Assembly: GCA_964538565.1 (NCBI GenBank)
Contig: CAZIGW010000087.1
Span: 1-49,954 of the forward strand
Direction of reading: 5' to 3'
Origin: CAYVBN01 sp964538565
GTDB lineage: Bacteria > Pseudomonadota > Alphaproteobacteria > Rhizobiales > Xanthobacteraceae
DNA length: 49,954 bases
Every line of letters starts with the position of its first letter. Position 1 is the stretch's first letter. The notes beneath the pieces are model-generated. The model was not told where the DNA came from, did not search any database, and was given only the letters and a program-made list of their open reading frames with translations. This document shows positions 6,732 to 15,081 of this stretch, piece by piece. A program made the translations under genes and the position numbers.

Positions 6732-8006
6732 ATGGCAAGGATGCGCGACAAGGCGGGCAGGCCGATTGTCGCCGTGACCGGCATGGGCATCGTGACGTCG
6801 CTCGGCTCCGGCAAGGCGGAGAACTGGGACAAGCTCGTCGCCGGAATGTCGGGCATCCGCGCCATCACCCGATTTCCGACCGACGGCCTGAAGACCCGCG
6901 TGGCCGGAACGGTGGACTTTCTCGCTTCCGAACCGCTCGTGGCGCCCGAACTCGCCGAGCGTCTCGCCGAACTCGCCATCGAGGAGGCGATCGGCGAAGC
7001 AGGAATCGGCAAGCGCTTTCCCGGACCGCTTTTTCTCGCCGTGGCGCCGATTGAGATCGAATGGCCGCAGCGCGAGGAACTGGCGCGAGCCTCCGGCGCC
7101 AACGACACGGTGACCTACGACGACCTCATCCGCGCCTGTTCGACCGGACGGTTTCGCCACTACCACGAGCGCTTCGTCTTCGGCTCGGTCGCCGACCACC
7201 TGGCCGACCGCTTCGGCACGCAGGGCACGCCGATCTCGCTGTCGACCGCCTGCGCGTCCGGAGCAAGCGCGATCCAGCTCGGGCTCGAGGCGATCCGCCG
7301 CGGCGAGACGCAGGCTGCGCTGTGCGTCGCGACCGACGGCTCGGTCAATCCCGAAAGCCTGGTGCGGTTCTCGCTCCTGTCCGCGCTCTCGACCCAGAAC
7401 GAGCCGCCCGAATCCGCCCCCAAGCCGTTTGCAAAGAACCGCGACGGGTTCGTGATGGCGGAGGGCGCCGGCGCGCTCGTGCTCGAGGACTACGAGGCCG
7501 CGCGGGCGCGCGGCGCCAGGATCCTCGGCATCGTGGAGGGCTGCGGCGAACTCGCCGATTCCTTCCACCGCACGCGCTCGAGCCCGGACGGCAAGCCGAT
7601 CATCGGCTGCATGCGCAACGCCATCGCCGACGCCGGACTGGTGCCCGAGGACATCGACTACATCACCGCGCACGGGACCGGCACGCCGGAAAACGACAAG
7701 ATGGAATGCCTCGGCGTCACCACGGTGTTCGGCGAGCGCATCAAGGACATCCCGATCTCCTCCAACAAGTCGATGATCGGGCACACGCTGTCGGCGGCGG
7801 GCGCCGTCGAGGCGGTGATCTCCTTGCTTACCCTCGACCGGCAGCGGATTCCGCCGACCATCAACTACAAGGTGCCCGATCCCGCCATTGCGCTCGACGT
7901 CGTTCCGAACGTCGCCCGCGATGCGCGAGTCACCCACGCGATCTCCAACTCGTTCGGCTTCGGCGGCCAGAACGTGTCGCTGGTGATGGCGCGAGAACCC
8001 GCCTGA
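6732..8006 (+). CDS. fabF1XL: Beta-ketoacyl-ACP synthase (FabF1XL type), catalytically complete
   Basis: 424 aa KAS II family condensing enzyme. Catalytic Cys174 is in STACASGAS. The first His is in ITAHGTGTPENDKMEC, and the Lys and second His are in SSNKSMIGHTLSAAGAVEA. It would condense malonyl-ACP with the growing AcpXL-bound chain during very-long-chain fatty acid synthesis. It is preceded by the Cys-less ketosynthase and followed, with a TGATG overlap, by the SDR gene. A GGAGG-like stretch precedes the ATG at 6732. The N-terminus is about 10 residues longer than housekeeping FabF. Family certain; pathway by context. Confidence 0.93.
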   Translation: MARMRDKAGRPIVAVTGMGIVTSLGSGKAENWDKLVAGMSGIRAITRFPTDGLKTRVAGTVDFLASEPLVAPELAERLAELAIEEAIGEAGIGKRFPGPLFLAVAPIEIEWPQREELARASGANDTVTYDDLIRACSTGRFRHYHERFVFGSVADHLADRFGTQGTPISLSTACASGASAIQLGLEAIRRGETQAALCVATDGSVNPESLVRFSLLSALSTQNEPPESAPKPFAKNRDGFVMAEGAGALVLEDYEAARARGARILGIVEGCGELADSFHRTRSSPDGKPIIGCMRNAIADAGLVPEDIDYITAHGTGTPENDKMECLGVTTVFGERIKDIPISSNKSMIGHTLSAAGAVEAVISLLTLDRQRIPPTINYKVPDPAIALDVVPNVARDARVTHAISNSFGFGGQNVSLVMAREPA

Positions 8007-8773
8007 TGAGTGCCGCCGCCGAGCGACGGCGCGTGCTCGTGACCGGTGGCGGGAGCGGGCTCGGAGCCGCCATCGTGCGCGCGCTCGCAGCGGCGGGTCA
8101 CGACGTGACCTTCACGTATCGGTCGGATGCGGCCGGCGCCGAGGCACAGATCGCCGAGCTCGCCGCCGCCCACCCCGCGCAGGCCTTCGCGGCGCATCCG
8201 CTCGACCTCGCCGACAAGCCGGCGGTCGACGACTTCGCGGCGCGCACCGAGGCGGACTCCCCCTACTCGGGCTTCGTGCACAACGCCGGCCAGTCCTACG
8301 ACAGCCTCGCCATGATGATGGACCAAGCCAAGGCCGAGCAGGCGATGCAGGTGAACTTCTGGTCCTTCACGCGGCTCGTCAACGCGCTGGTGCGCCCGAT
8401 GATGCGCGCGCGTGACGGGCGGCTCGCCGTCATCGGGTCCGTGACCGCCCTGCAGGCGAACCAGGGCAATGCCGCCTATGCGGCCTCGAAAGCGGCGCTC
8501 CTCGCCTACGTGCGCACGCTCGCGATCGAAACGGCGCGCACCGGGGTAACCGTCAACTACCTGGCGCCCGGCTTCATCGACACGGCCATGGTCGCGCCTT
8601 ACGCGAAGTATCGCGCGCAGATGGAGGCCCAGATCCCGGCCCGGCGCTTCGCCCGGCCCGAGGAGATCGCCGGGGTCGTGTGCTTTCTCCTGTCGCCGCA
8701 GGCGTCCTATGTCACCGGATCGGTCTTGACCGTTGACGGCGGGCTTTCCGCAGCGATAGGCATCCACCGCTGA
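8006..8773 (+). CDS. SDR-family 3-oxoacyl-ACP reductase of the VLCFA cluster (FabG-like)
   Basis: 255 aa short-chain dehydrogenase. The NADP-binding TGGGSGLG motif is at residues about 13-20, HNAG near 90, and the catalytic Ser and Y-x-x-x-K in VIGSVTALQ and AYAASKAAL. The C-terminal SYVTGSVLTVDGG is typical of classical SDRs of the FabG kind. In this cluster the missing activity is beta-ketoacyl-AcpXL reduction, so a dedicated FabG role fits. Its ATG at 8006 overlaps the previous stop (TGATG), giving translational coupling. Substrate is inferred from position. Confidence 0.88.
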   Translation: MSAAAERRRVLVTGGGSGLGAAIVRALAAAGHDVTFTYRSDAAGAEAQIAELAAAHPAQAFAAHPLDLADKPAVDDFAARTEADSPYSGFVHNAGQSYDSLAMMMDQAKAEQAMQVNFWSFTRLVNALVRPMMRARDGRLAVIGSVTALQANQGNAAYAASKAALLAYVRTLAIETARTGVTVNYLAPGFIDTAMVAPYAKYRAQMEAQIPARRFARPEEIAGVVCFLLSPQASYVTGSVLTVDGGLSAAIGIHR

Positions 8774-8809
8774 TCCCCCTCACCGCCGATGTCCGGAGAC
8801 GCGACTTCC

Positions 8810-9832
8810 ATGCGTGCGCTCACCCTGGTCGCTGACCGCAAGCTCGAACTGCGCGACGTTCCCGCGCCGCCGCCGCCGGGGCCCGGCGAGGCGCAGGTTC
8901 GCGTCAAGGCCGTCGGCCTCAACCACATCGACGTGTGGGGATTCCGCGGCATGGCCTTTGCCAAGCGCAGGCTGCCGCTCGTGGTCGGCGCCGAGGCGGC
9001 GGGCGAGATTGCTGCGGTCGGCGACGGTGTGACGGGTCTTGCGCCCGGCGATGCGGTCGTCATGTACGGCGCGCTCACCTGCGCGACCTGCAAGGCCTGC
9101 CGCGAAGGCCGCGACAATCTGTGCGAGAACGTGCAGGGCATCATGGGCTTTCATGTCGACGGGTTCGCGCGCGATCTCCTGAACCTGCCGGCGCGGCTCA
9201 TCATCCGCGTCCCCGACGGCGTCAGCGCGCGCGACGCGGCCTGCGCGCCGATCGCGTTCTCGACCGTCGAGCACATGCTGTTCGACAACGCGAAACTCCA
9301 GCCGGGAGAATCGATCCTGGTGCACGCCGGCGGCTCGGGGATCGGCACGGCGGCCATCCGGATGGCGAAGGCGATCGGCTGCATGGTCATCACCACCGTC
9401 GGCGACGACGTCAAGGCGGAGAAGGCGAAAGCACTCGGGGCCGACCATGTCATCAACTACCGCACCGACCGGTTCGAGCACCTGGTGCGCAAGATCACGG
9501 CGAAGAAGGGCGTCGACGTCGTGTTCGAGCACGTCGGGGCGGAGACGTTCAACGGCTCGCTGCTGTCGCTCAAGCGCGGCGGACGGCTTGTCACCTGCGG
9601 CTCGACCTCCGGGCCGACGACGACCATCAATCTCATGCAACTCTTCCAGCAGCAGTATAAGATCTTCGGCTCGTTCGGCGCCTCCATGCGCAACATCCGC
9701 GACGCGCTCGACAAGATGGCCGGCGGCCTGTTGCCGGTCATCGACACCGAGGTGCCGCTGGCCGAACTCGAGAAGGGCCTGGCGCGACTGGAGAGCCGGC
9801 AGGTGTTCGGCAAGGTGATCGTGCGGTTCTGA
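8810..9832 (+). CDS. MDR-family zinc-binding dehydrogenase of the VLCFA cluster (Adh2XL type)
   Basis: 340 aa medium-chain dehydrogenase/reductase. The Zn ligand region GLNHIDVWG comes first, where His replaces the usual Cys ligand as in quinone-reductase-like members. A structural-zinc lobe CATCKACREGRDNLC carries four Cys. The nucleotide-binding HAGGSGIGTAAIRMAK follows, and FEHVG marks the second half. Rhizobial acpXL clusters carry a close relative between the ketosynthases and lpxXL; a role as enoyl-ACP reductase or in chain modification has been proposed from context. I prefer the ATG at 8810, with GGAGA upstream and a start like its homologues, over the one at 8789, which has no ribosome-binding site. 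Confidence 0.88.
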   Translation: MRALTLVADRKLELRDVPAPPPPGPGEAQVRVKAVGLNHIDVWGFRGMAFAKRRLPLVVGAEAAGEIAAVGDGVTGLAPGDAVVMYGALTCATCKACREGRDNLCENVQGIMGFHVDGFARDLLNLPARLIIRVPDGVSARDAACAPIAFSTVEHMLFDNAKLQPGESILVHAGGSGIGTAAIRMAKAIGCMVITTVGDDVKAEKAKALGADHVINYRTDRFEHLVRKITAKKGVDVVFEHVGAETFNGSLLSLKRGGRLVTCGSTSGPTTTINLMQLFQQQYKIFGSFGASMRNIRDALDKMAGGLLPVIDTEVPLAELEKGLARLESRQVFGKVIVRF

Positions 9833-9845
9833 GGACGTCACGGCC

Positions 9846-10787
9846 GTGGGACAGAAATCCCCGCAGGTCGCCCGACGCCTGGCGGCCGCCGCCAAACCGG
9901 TCGCCGACGCGGCCGCCGGCCACCTCGCTGCATGGCTTCTCCGGGCGATCCGTCGCGGCAGGCGGGAACGCACCAGCGATTTTTTCGGGCGCATGATGCG
10001 CACGATCGGTCCCTGGCTGCCGGAGCACCGCGTCGGCCGCGCCAACCTCGTGGCCGCATTTCCGGAAAAATCTCCGGCGGAGATCGAGACCATCCTGGAC
10101 GGCGTGTGGGACAACCTCGGCCGGGTCGCCGCCGAGTTCGCCTTTCTCGACCGCCTGCGCATCCAGGACACCGAGCACGCGGAGCAATCGCCCGGCGCGG
10201 AAATCACCTACGATCCGGCGACCTACGCGCGCTTCCTGCGCCTGCGCGACGACGGCAAGCCGGCGCTTGTGTTCGCCGCGCATCTCGCCAACTGGGAACT
10301 GCCGGCCCTCGTCGCCGCCGCCTACCAGCTCGATGCCGTGGTGCTCTATCGCCGCCCCAATCTCGGCGCGGTGGCCGACGCCGTGATGGCGATCCGGCAG
10401 GGAAGCATGGCGCAGCTGATCCCGACCGATCTCTCCGCGCCGCTCAAGCTCGCACGCGCCCTCCAGGCCGGCCGCCATGTCGCCATGCTGGTCGACCAGC
10501 ACTACGTGAAAGGCGTGGCGGTGACGTTCTTCGGGCGGCGCTGCCACGCCAATCCGCTGATCGCGGTGCTCGCGCGCGAGATCGAGTGCCCGATCCACGG
10601 CACGCGCATCATCCGGGGTCCGGACCATCGCTTCCGCGCCGAACTCACCGAGGAGATCGCACCCGTCCGCGGCGCAGACGGGCGGATCGACGTGCAGGGC
10701 ACCATGCAGGCGATCACGTCGGTGATCGAGGGCTGGGTGCGCGAGCATCCCGAGCAGTGGCTGTGGCTGCATCGGCGCTGGCGCTGA
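9846..10787 (+). CDS. lpxXL: Lipid A C28 acyltransferase LpxXL
   Basis: 313 aa member of the LpxL/HtrB lauroyl/myristoyl acyltransferase family. The catalytic H-x4-E motif is HLANWE, with His146 and Glu151. Other family blocks are VDQHYVKGVAVTFFG and the C-terminal QWLWLHRRWR. LpxXL uses AcpXL-bound very-long-chain hydroxy acid to acylate lipid A at the inner membrane, so it is the final step of the cluster that starts with acpXL. The GTG start at 9846 has GAGGA 9 bp upstream. The gene lies 13 bp after the dehydrogenase and is followed by a convergent gene, so it closes the operon. Confidence 0.93.
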   Translation: MGQKSPQVARRLAAAAKPVADAAAGHLAAWLLRAIRRGRRERTSDFFGRMMRTIGPWLPEHRVGRANLVAAFPEKSPAEIETILDGVWDNLGRVAAEFAFLDRLRIQDTEHAEQSPGAEITYDPATYARFLRLRDDGKPALVFAAHLANWELPALVAAAYQLDAVVLYRRPNLGAVADAVMAIRQGSMAQLIPTDLSAPLKLARALQAGRHVAMLVDQHYVKGVAVTFFGRRCHANPLIAVLAREIECPIHGTRIIRGPDHRFRAELTEEIAPVRGADGRIDVQGTMQAITSVIEGWVREHPEQWLWLHRRWR

Positions 10788-10828
10788 TAGTCCACGCGCG
10801 CGCCGGCCAAGGCACCGAGACTGCCGGC

Positions 10829-11941
10829 TCACCGCCCGGTCTTGATGCGGGTCCAGAGCCGGTTCATCACGCGCTGCGTCTTCGGGTCGTGCGCGTTGAT
10901 CGTGTAGAGGCGACGCATGGTCGCCGCGTCCGGATAGACGGAGCGGTCGTCGAGGATTTTCCTGTCGACGAACTTCTGGCTCGCAAGGTTGCCGTTCGCA
11001 TAGGAGACGACGTTCGTGTTCCTGGCGGCGACTTCGGGCTCGAGCAGATAGTTGATGAAGGCGTGCGCCTCCTCGACGTGCTTCGCGTCCTTCGGGATCG
11101 CGAGGTTGTCGAACCACATCTGCGCGCCTTCCTTCGGAATCGCGTAGCCGATGTCGACGCCGTTCCTGGCCTCCGCGGCGCGCTTTTGCGCCTGCTTGAT
11201 GTCGCCGGACCAGCCGACCACGAGGCAGATCTCTCCGCTCGCCAGCGCGTTGATGTATTCGGAGGAGTGGAACTTGCGCACCGAGGGCCTGACCTTGGCG
11301 ACGAGATCGGCCGCCTTCTCGAGCGCCGCCGGATCGGTCGTGTTGGGGTCGAGGCCGAGATAGCGCAGCGCCGCCGGAAGAATGTCGTCGGAGGAATCGA
11401 GCATGTAGACGCCGCAGTCCTTGAACCTGGCCAGGTTCTCCGGCTTGAAGACGATGTTCCAACTGTCGATCGCGGCTTCCGGGCCGAGAATGGCGCGCAT
11501 CTTGCCGATGTTGTAGCCGATGCCGGTCGTGCCCCACATGTAGTTGACGGCGTACTGGTTGCCCGGATCGTAGTTGGCCAGCCGCTCGGCGATTTCCGGC
11601 CAAACGTTCACGAGGTTGGGCAGTCGGGACTTGTCGAGCTTCTGGAACACGCCCGCGCGGATCTGCCGCTGAAGAAAATAGGCGGTCGGGACGACGACGT
11701 CGTAACCGGACCGTCCGGCCATCAGTTTGGTCTCGAGCGTGTCGTTGGAATCGAACGTATCGTAACGGACCTGGATCCCCGTCTTCTTGGTGAACGCGTC
11801 GATCACGCTTGGATCGATGTAGTCCGACCAGTTGTAGACGTTGACCACGCGCTCGTCCGCGGCCGCGCCTGGAGCAGTCGCGGCCGTCACGCCCCAGGTC
11901 AGGGCTGCGCCGAGGGCATATCGCAGCAGGACAAGGCGCAT
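10829..11941 (-). CDS. Putrescine/spermidine-type periplasmic binding protein (PotF/PotD-like)
   Basis: 370 aa. After an N-terminal signal peptide ending near PGAAADE, the mature protein begins VVNVYNWSDYIDPSVIDAFTKKTGI, the hallmark of polyamine-binding PotD/PotF proteins. Further blocks are GYDVVVPTAYFLQRQI, YMWGTTGIGYN and VGWSGDIKQAQKRA. Family members capture putrescine or spermidine for an ABC importer. No permease or ATPase gene is next to it here, so it is an orphan receptor or partners with a remote system. The ATG at 11941 is preferred over a GTG five codons upstream. The two adjacent minus-strand genes are unrelated in function. Confidence 0.9.
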   Translation of the reverse strand: MRLVLLRYALGAALTWGVTAATAPGAAADERVVNVYNWSDYIDPSVIDAFTKKTGIQVRYDTFDSNDTLETKLMAGRSGYDVVVPTAYFLQRQIRAGVFQKLDKSRLPNLVNVWPEIAERLANYDPGNQYAVNYMWGTTGIGYNIGKMRAILGPEAAIDSWNIVFKPENLARFKDCGVYMLDSSDDILPAALRYLGLDPNTTDPAALEKAADLVAKVRPSVRKFHSSEYINALASGEICLVVGWSGDIKQAQKRAAEARNGVDIGYAIPKEGAQMWFDNLAIPKDAKHVEEAHAFINYLLEPEVAARNTNVVSYANGNLASQKFVDRKILDDRSVYPDAATMRRLYTINAHDPKTQRVMNRLWTRIKTGR

Positions 11942-12007
11942 CGATCCGTTCCCCACACGAGCATCCCGACGGCGCGGCCGAAACCGCCACCGTCGGTCGG
12001 AAAGCTA

Positions 12008-12028
12008 GGGAGAAGCACCGCTTCTCTC
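12008..12028 (-). terminator. Stem-loop downstream of the DUF3551 gene, likely terminator
   Basis: GAGAAGC (12010-12016) and GCTTCTC (12020-12026) pair around a 3-nt loop, extended by one wobble and one G-C pair. Read in the minus direction it lies 54 bp after the DUF3551 stop and is followed by a weak CTAGCTTT tail. It also lies upstream of the PotF-like gene, so it may separate the two transcripts. Confidence 0.45.
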
Positions 12029-12081
12029 AATGCGGCGATGCGCCCGACGGCGCCGTGTTGCGCGGGCCGCTTGGTGCCGGC

Positions 12082-12360
12082 TCAGCGGACGTACGTGTGC
12101 GGATGGCGCCGGTGCGGCGCCGTTCGCGGCGCCACATAGGCCTCGTAGGATGGATTGCGGTTGCAGTAGCCGCCGACCCCGCTGACGGTGGCCATGCACT
12201 GCTCGAACGTGCTGAACCCGCAGTTGGTCCCGCCACGCAGAGCATAATAGGCGCACCAGGGGTAATTGGCCCCCCACCACCAGTCCCCCGCATGGGCGGG
12301 ACGCGCATCGGCAACCAGGACGGCAAAAAGGGCGCCCACGACAAGGCCTGTCATCCGCAT
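12082..12360 (-). CDS. DUF3551 small exported protein
   Basis: 92 aa. Signal peptide MRMTGLVVGALFAVLVADAR, then a short mature domain with YPWCAYYALRGGTNCGF and TFEQCMATVSGVGGYCNRNP. This is the DUF3551 signature, four Cys likely forming two disulfides, found in many copies in Bradyrhizobiaceae. The tail is basic and His-rich. Function is unknown. The ATG at 12360 has GGAGAG upstream; the frame extends 21 codons further, but those would precede the signal peptide. Confidence 0.88.
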   Translation of the reverse strand: MRMTGLVVGALFAVLVADARPAHAGDWWWGANYPWCAYYALRGGTNCGFSTFEQCMATVSGVGGYCNRNPSYEAYVAPRTAPHRRHPHTYVR

Positions 12361-12439
12361 TGAGCTCTCCGCTATTTCATTGTCGCCCAGTTTACACGGG
12401 TCCGGGCGCTGGCCGAACCGCAATCAGCCGGTCGCCAGG

Positions 12440-12772
12440 TCAGCTTTCGGTCGGAAATCCGGCCGCCTTCCAGGCCTTGATTCCACCGGCGAGATGCGCG
12501 TCGTAGGCGAGCCCCGCCGCCTGCGCGGCGAGCGACGCGGTGACGGACCGATTTCCCGAACGGCAGGCAAACACGACCCTGCGTCCGGCCGGATCCGGGA
12601 TGGCATGCGGATCGAAGCACGACAGCGGCAGGTGGACCGCCCCCGGATAGCGCTCCACGTCCGTCTCGTTCGGCTCGCGCACGTCGACAAGCAGGATGCG
12701 CCCCTGCGCCATGCCCTGCGCCACTTCCTCCGGCGTCAGGTCGCAAACTTTCCGTTCGCCCGTGGCCGTCAT
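12440..12772 (-). CDS. Single-domain rhodanese-like protein
   Basis: 110 aa, one rhodanese domain. Elements in order: LTPEEVAQGMAQGRILLVDV, REPNETDVERYPGAVHLPL, the catalytic loop ACRSGNRS with Cys70, and AGGIKAWKAAGFP. The active Cys is present, so sulfurtransferase activity is expected (thiosulfate:cyanide type or a persulfide carrier). It has a clear GGAGG ribosome-binding site 7 bp before the ATG at 12772. It lies 182 bp after the upstream kup gene on the same strand, probably with its own promoter. The physiological donor and acceptor cannot be told from the sequence. Confidence 0.92.
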   Translation of the reverse strand: MTATGERKVCDLTPEEVAQGMAQGRILLVDVREPNETDVERYPGAVHLPLSCFDPHAIPDPAGRRVVFACRSGNRSVTASLAAQAAGLAYDAHLAGGIKAWKAAGFPTES

Positions 12773-12954
12773 CAGCGTCCTCCACTTGATCCGCGGTTTG
12801 TTGCAGGCTCGTGCGGCGATTGCAATTCCTCCGGCCGCGACCCCGGCGATGCCCTCTCGAACCGCTTGCACCCGCCACGAACGAAGCTTGCGGCAACCGA
12901 CGGCGGAATCAAGGCCCGGCAGGCCCGATCGCGCGGCCGGAGGCGGGCTCCCGC

Positions 12955-14898
12955 CTAGATCGTCACCTGCGTGCCGACCTCGACCACGCGTCCGGTCGGG
13001 ATCTGGAAATAATTGGTGGCGTCGCTCGCGCTGCGCGCCAGCGCGATGAACAGCCGGTCCTGCCAGCGCGGCATGCCCGACCTGGCGGCCGGCTTGAGCG
13101 AGCGGCGCGAAAGGAAGAACGACGTCGCCATGATGTCGAACTGCCAGCCGAGCTTGCGCGCCACCGCCAACGCGCGTGGCACGTTCGGCGACTCCATGAA
13201 CCCGAACCGGACGATGACGCGCGAGAAGGTCTCGCCCACCGGTTCGATGCGCACCCGCTCGCCGTGGGGAGCGCGCGGCATGGGAAGAGATTCGATCGTG
13301 AGGATCACGTTCTTTTCGTGCAGCACCTTGTAGTGCTTGAGACTGTGCAGGAGCGCCGTGGGGGCGCTGTGCGGATCGCTCGTCAGGAAGACCGCCGTGC
13401 CCGGCACCCGCTGCGGAGGCTTTCGCTCCAGCATCGCGACGAGTTCGTCGAGCGGCGTCTCGAGGCGCCGCGTCTTCTCGAACAGGAGATGGCTGCCACG
13501 ACGCCACGTGTACATCACGGTCATCACCAGCAGTCCGAACGCCAGCGGCACCCAGCCGCCCTCCACCACCTTGAGCAGGTTGGCGCTCAGGAACGTCAGG
13601 TCGACGACGAGGAAGGGCACCATCAGCGCGGCAGCCGCGATCGGATGCCAGCGCCACACTTTCCACACCACGATGAACGCCATCATGGTGGTAACCACCA
13701 TCGTGCCGGTCACCGCGATTCCGTACGCCGAGGCGAGCGCGCTCGAACTGCGGAACAATCCGACCAGCAACAGGACGCCGCCGAGCAGGAACCCGTTGAC
13801 GCGCGGCATGTAGATCTGCCCCTCCTGCATCTCCGACGTGTGACGGACGTCGAAACGCGGTAGCAGGCCGAGTTGGATCGCCTGGCGGGTGAGCGAATAG
13901 GCCCCGGTGATCACCGCCTGGCTGGCGATCACCGTCGCGGCCGTCGCGAGGCCGACGATCGGCAGCAGCGCCCATTCGGGGTAGAGCAGAAAGAACGGGT
14001 TTTCGACCGCCTTCGGGTTGGCCAGGATCAGCGCCCCCTGGCCCAGGTAGTTGAGGGCGAGCGCCGGCAGCACCAGCGTGAACCAGGCCGACTGGATCGG
14101 GCTTCGCCCGAAATGTCCGAGATCGGCATAGAGCGCTTCCGCGCCGGTCACCGCCAGAAACACCGCACCGAGCGTGACGAAGCCGACCACGCCGTGGTCG
14201 AGCAGGAAGGTCAGCCCGTGAACCGGATTGAGCGCGGCGAGCACGCTCGGGTCGAAACCGACGAAGACGGCGCCCGGAATCGCGATGGCAACGAACCACG
14301 CGGCCATCACGGGACCGAAAAAGGTCGCGACCTTGGCGGTGCCGCGCCACTGAACGGCGAACAAGGCGATGAGGATCACGACCGTGAACGGGACCACGTA
14401 AGGGTCGAACCGCGGTGTGACGATCTTCAATCCTTCGACCGCAGAGAGCACGGAGATGGCGGGCGTGATCATCGCGTCGCCGTAGAACAGCGCCGCCCCG
14501 ATGATCCCCAGCAGCGCGATGGTGGCCCCGCGGCTCCCGGTCGCCCGTTGGGCGAGAGCCATCAAGGTGAGCGTGCCACCCTCGCCGTTGTTGTCGGCGC
14601 GCAGCAGCACCAGGACGTACTTGAGGCTCACCACGATGATGAGCGCCCACAGGATCAGCGAGAGCACGCCAAGAACGGCTGCTCGGGTCGCCAGCCCGTC
14701 GGCGCCCACGGCGGCCGTGACCGCCTCGCGCAAGGCATAGAGCGGGCTCGTGCCGATGTCGCCGTAGACGACACCCACGCTGCCCAGCATCAAGGCACAA
14801 AAACGAACGGCGGAATGCGTGGCGGAATGCGTCATGCCGGGGCATTCGGCCGCGGCGCGCGCCTCACTCCCTCGGGGAGCGGCGATCATGGAGGACAT
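12955..14898 (-). CDS. kup: Kup-family potassium uptake protein (first of two tandem copies)
   Basis: 647 aa. The N-terminal signature LGSVGVVYGDIGTSPLYAL is diagnostic of Kup/HAK/KUP low-affinity K+/H+ symporters. About twelve hydrophobic helices follow, including KYVLVLLRADNNGEGGT and FYGDAMITPAISVLSAVEG. A cytoplasmic C-terminal domain of about 150 residues ends with GRVVEVGTQVTI. The protein imports potassium with protons through the inner membrane. The neighbouring copy at 15082-17007 shares the same order of motifs and the same C-terminal end, so the pair arose by duplication. The N-terminus has about 30 extra residues before the first helix; a later ATG (residue 22) is an alternative start. 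Confidence 0.95.
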   Translation of the reverse strand: MSSMIAAPRGSEARAAAECPGMTHSATHSAVRFCALMLGSVGVVYGDIGTSPLYALREAVTAAVGADGLATRAAVLGVLSLILWALIIVVSLKYVLVLLRADNNGEGGTLTLMALAQRATGSRGATIALLGIIGAALFYGDAMITPAISVLSAVEGLKIVTPRFDPYVVPFTVVILIALFAVQWRGTAKVATFFGPVMAAWFVAIAIPGAVFVGFDPSVLAALNPVHGLTFLLDHGVVGFVTLGAVFLAVTGAEALYADLGHFGRSPIQSAWFTLVLPALALNYLGQGALILANPKAVENPFFLLYPEWALLPIVGLATAATVIASQAVITGAYSLTRQAIQLGLLPRFDVRHTSEMQEGQIYMPRVNGFLLGGVLLLVGLFRSSSALASAYGIAVTGTMVVTTMMAFIVVWKVWRWHPIAAAALMVPFLVVDLTFLSANLLKVVEGGWVPLAFGLLVMTVMYTWRRGSHLLFEKTRRLETPLDELVAMLERKPPQRVPGTAVFLTSDPHSAPTALLHSLKHYKVLHEKNVILTIESLPMPRAPHGERVRIEPVGETFSRVIVRFGFMESPNVPRALAVARKLGWQFDIMATSFFLSRRSLKPAARSGMPRWQDRLFIALARSASDATNYFQIPTGRVVEVGTQVTI

Positions 14899-15081
14899 GT
14901 CTCACCAATGCTGCGCCGCAACATGGCGCAGGGTGGCGGCTTATAGCACTGGGCCGGCCCCCGGTCAGCCCACCGGGCGGCCACCGGCGCAGCCCTGCCA
15001 TGCATTTCTGCGCACCCACGGGCACCTCGGGTTTACCTTGCCCGGTGTGCGGGTGTCCCCGACGGTCGCGAAACGCAGCCG

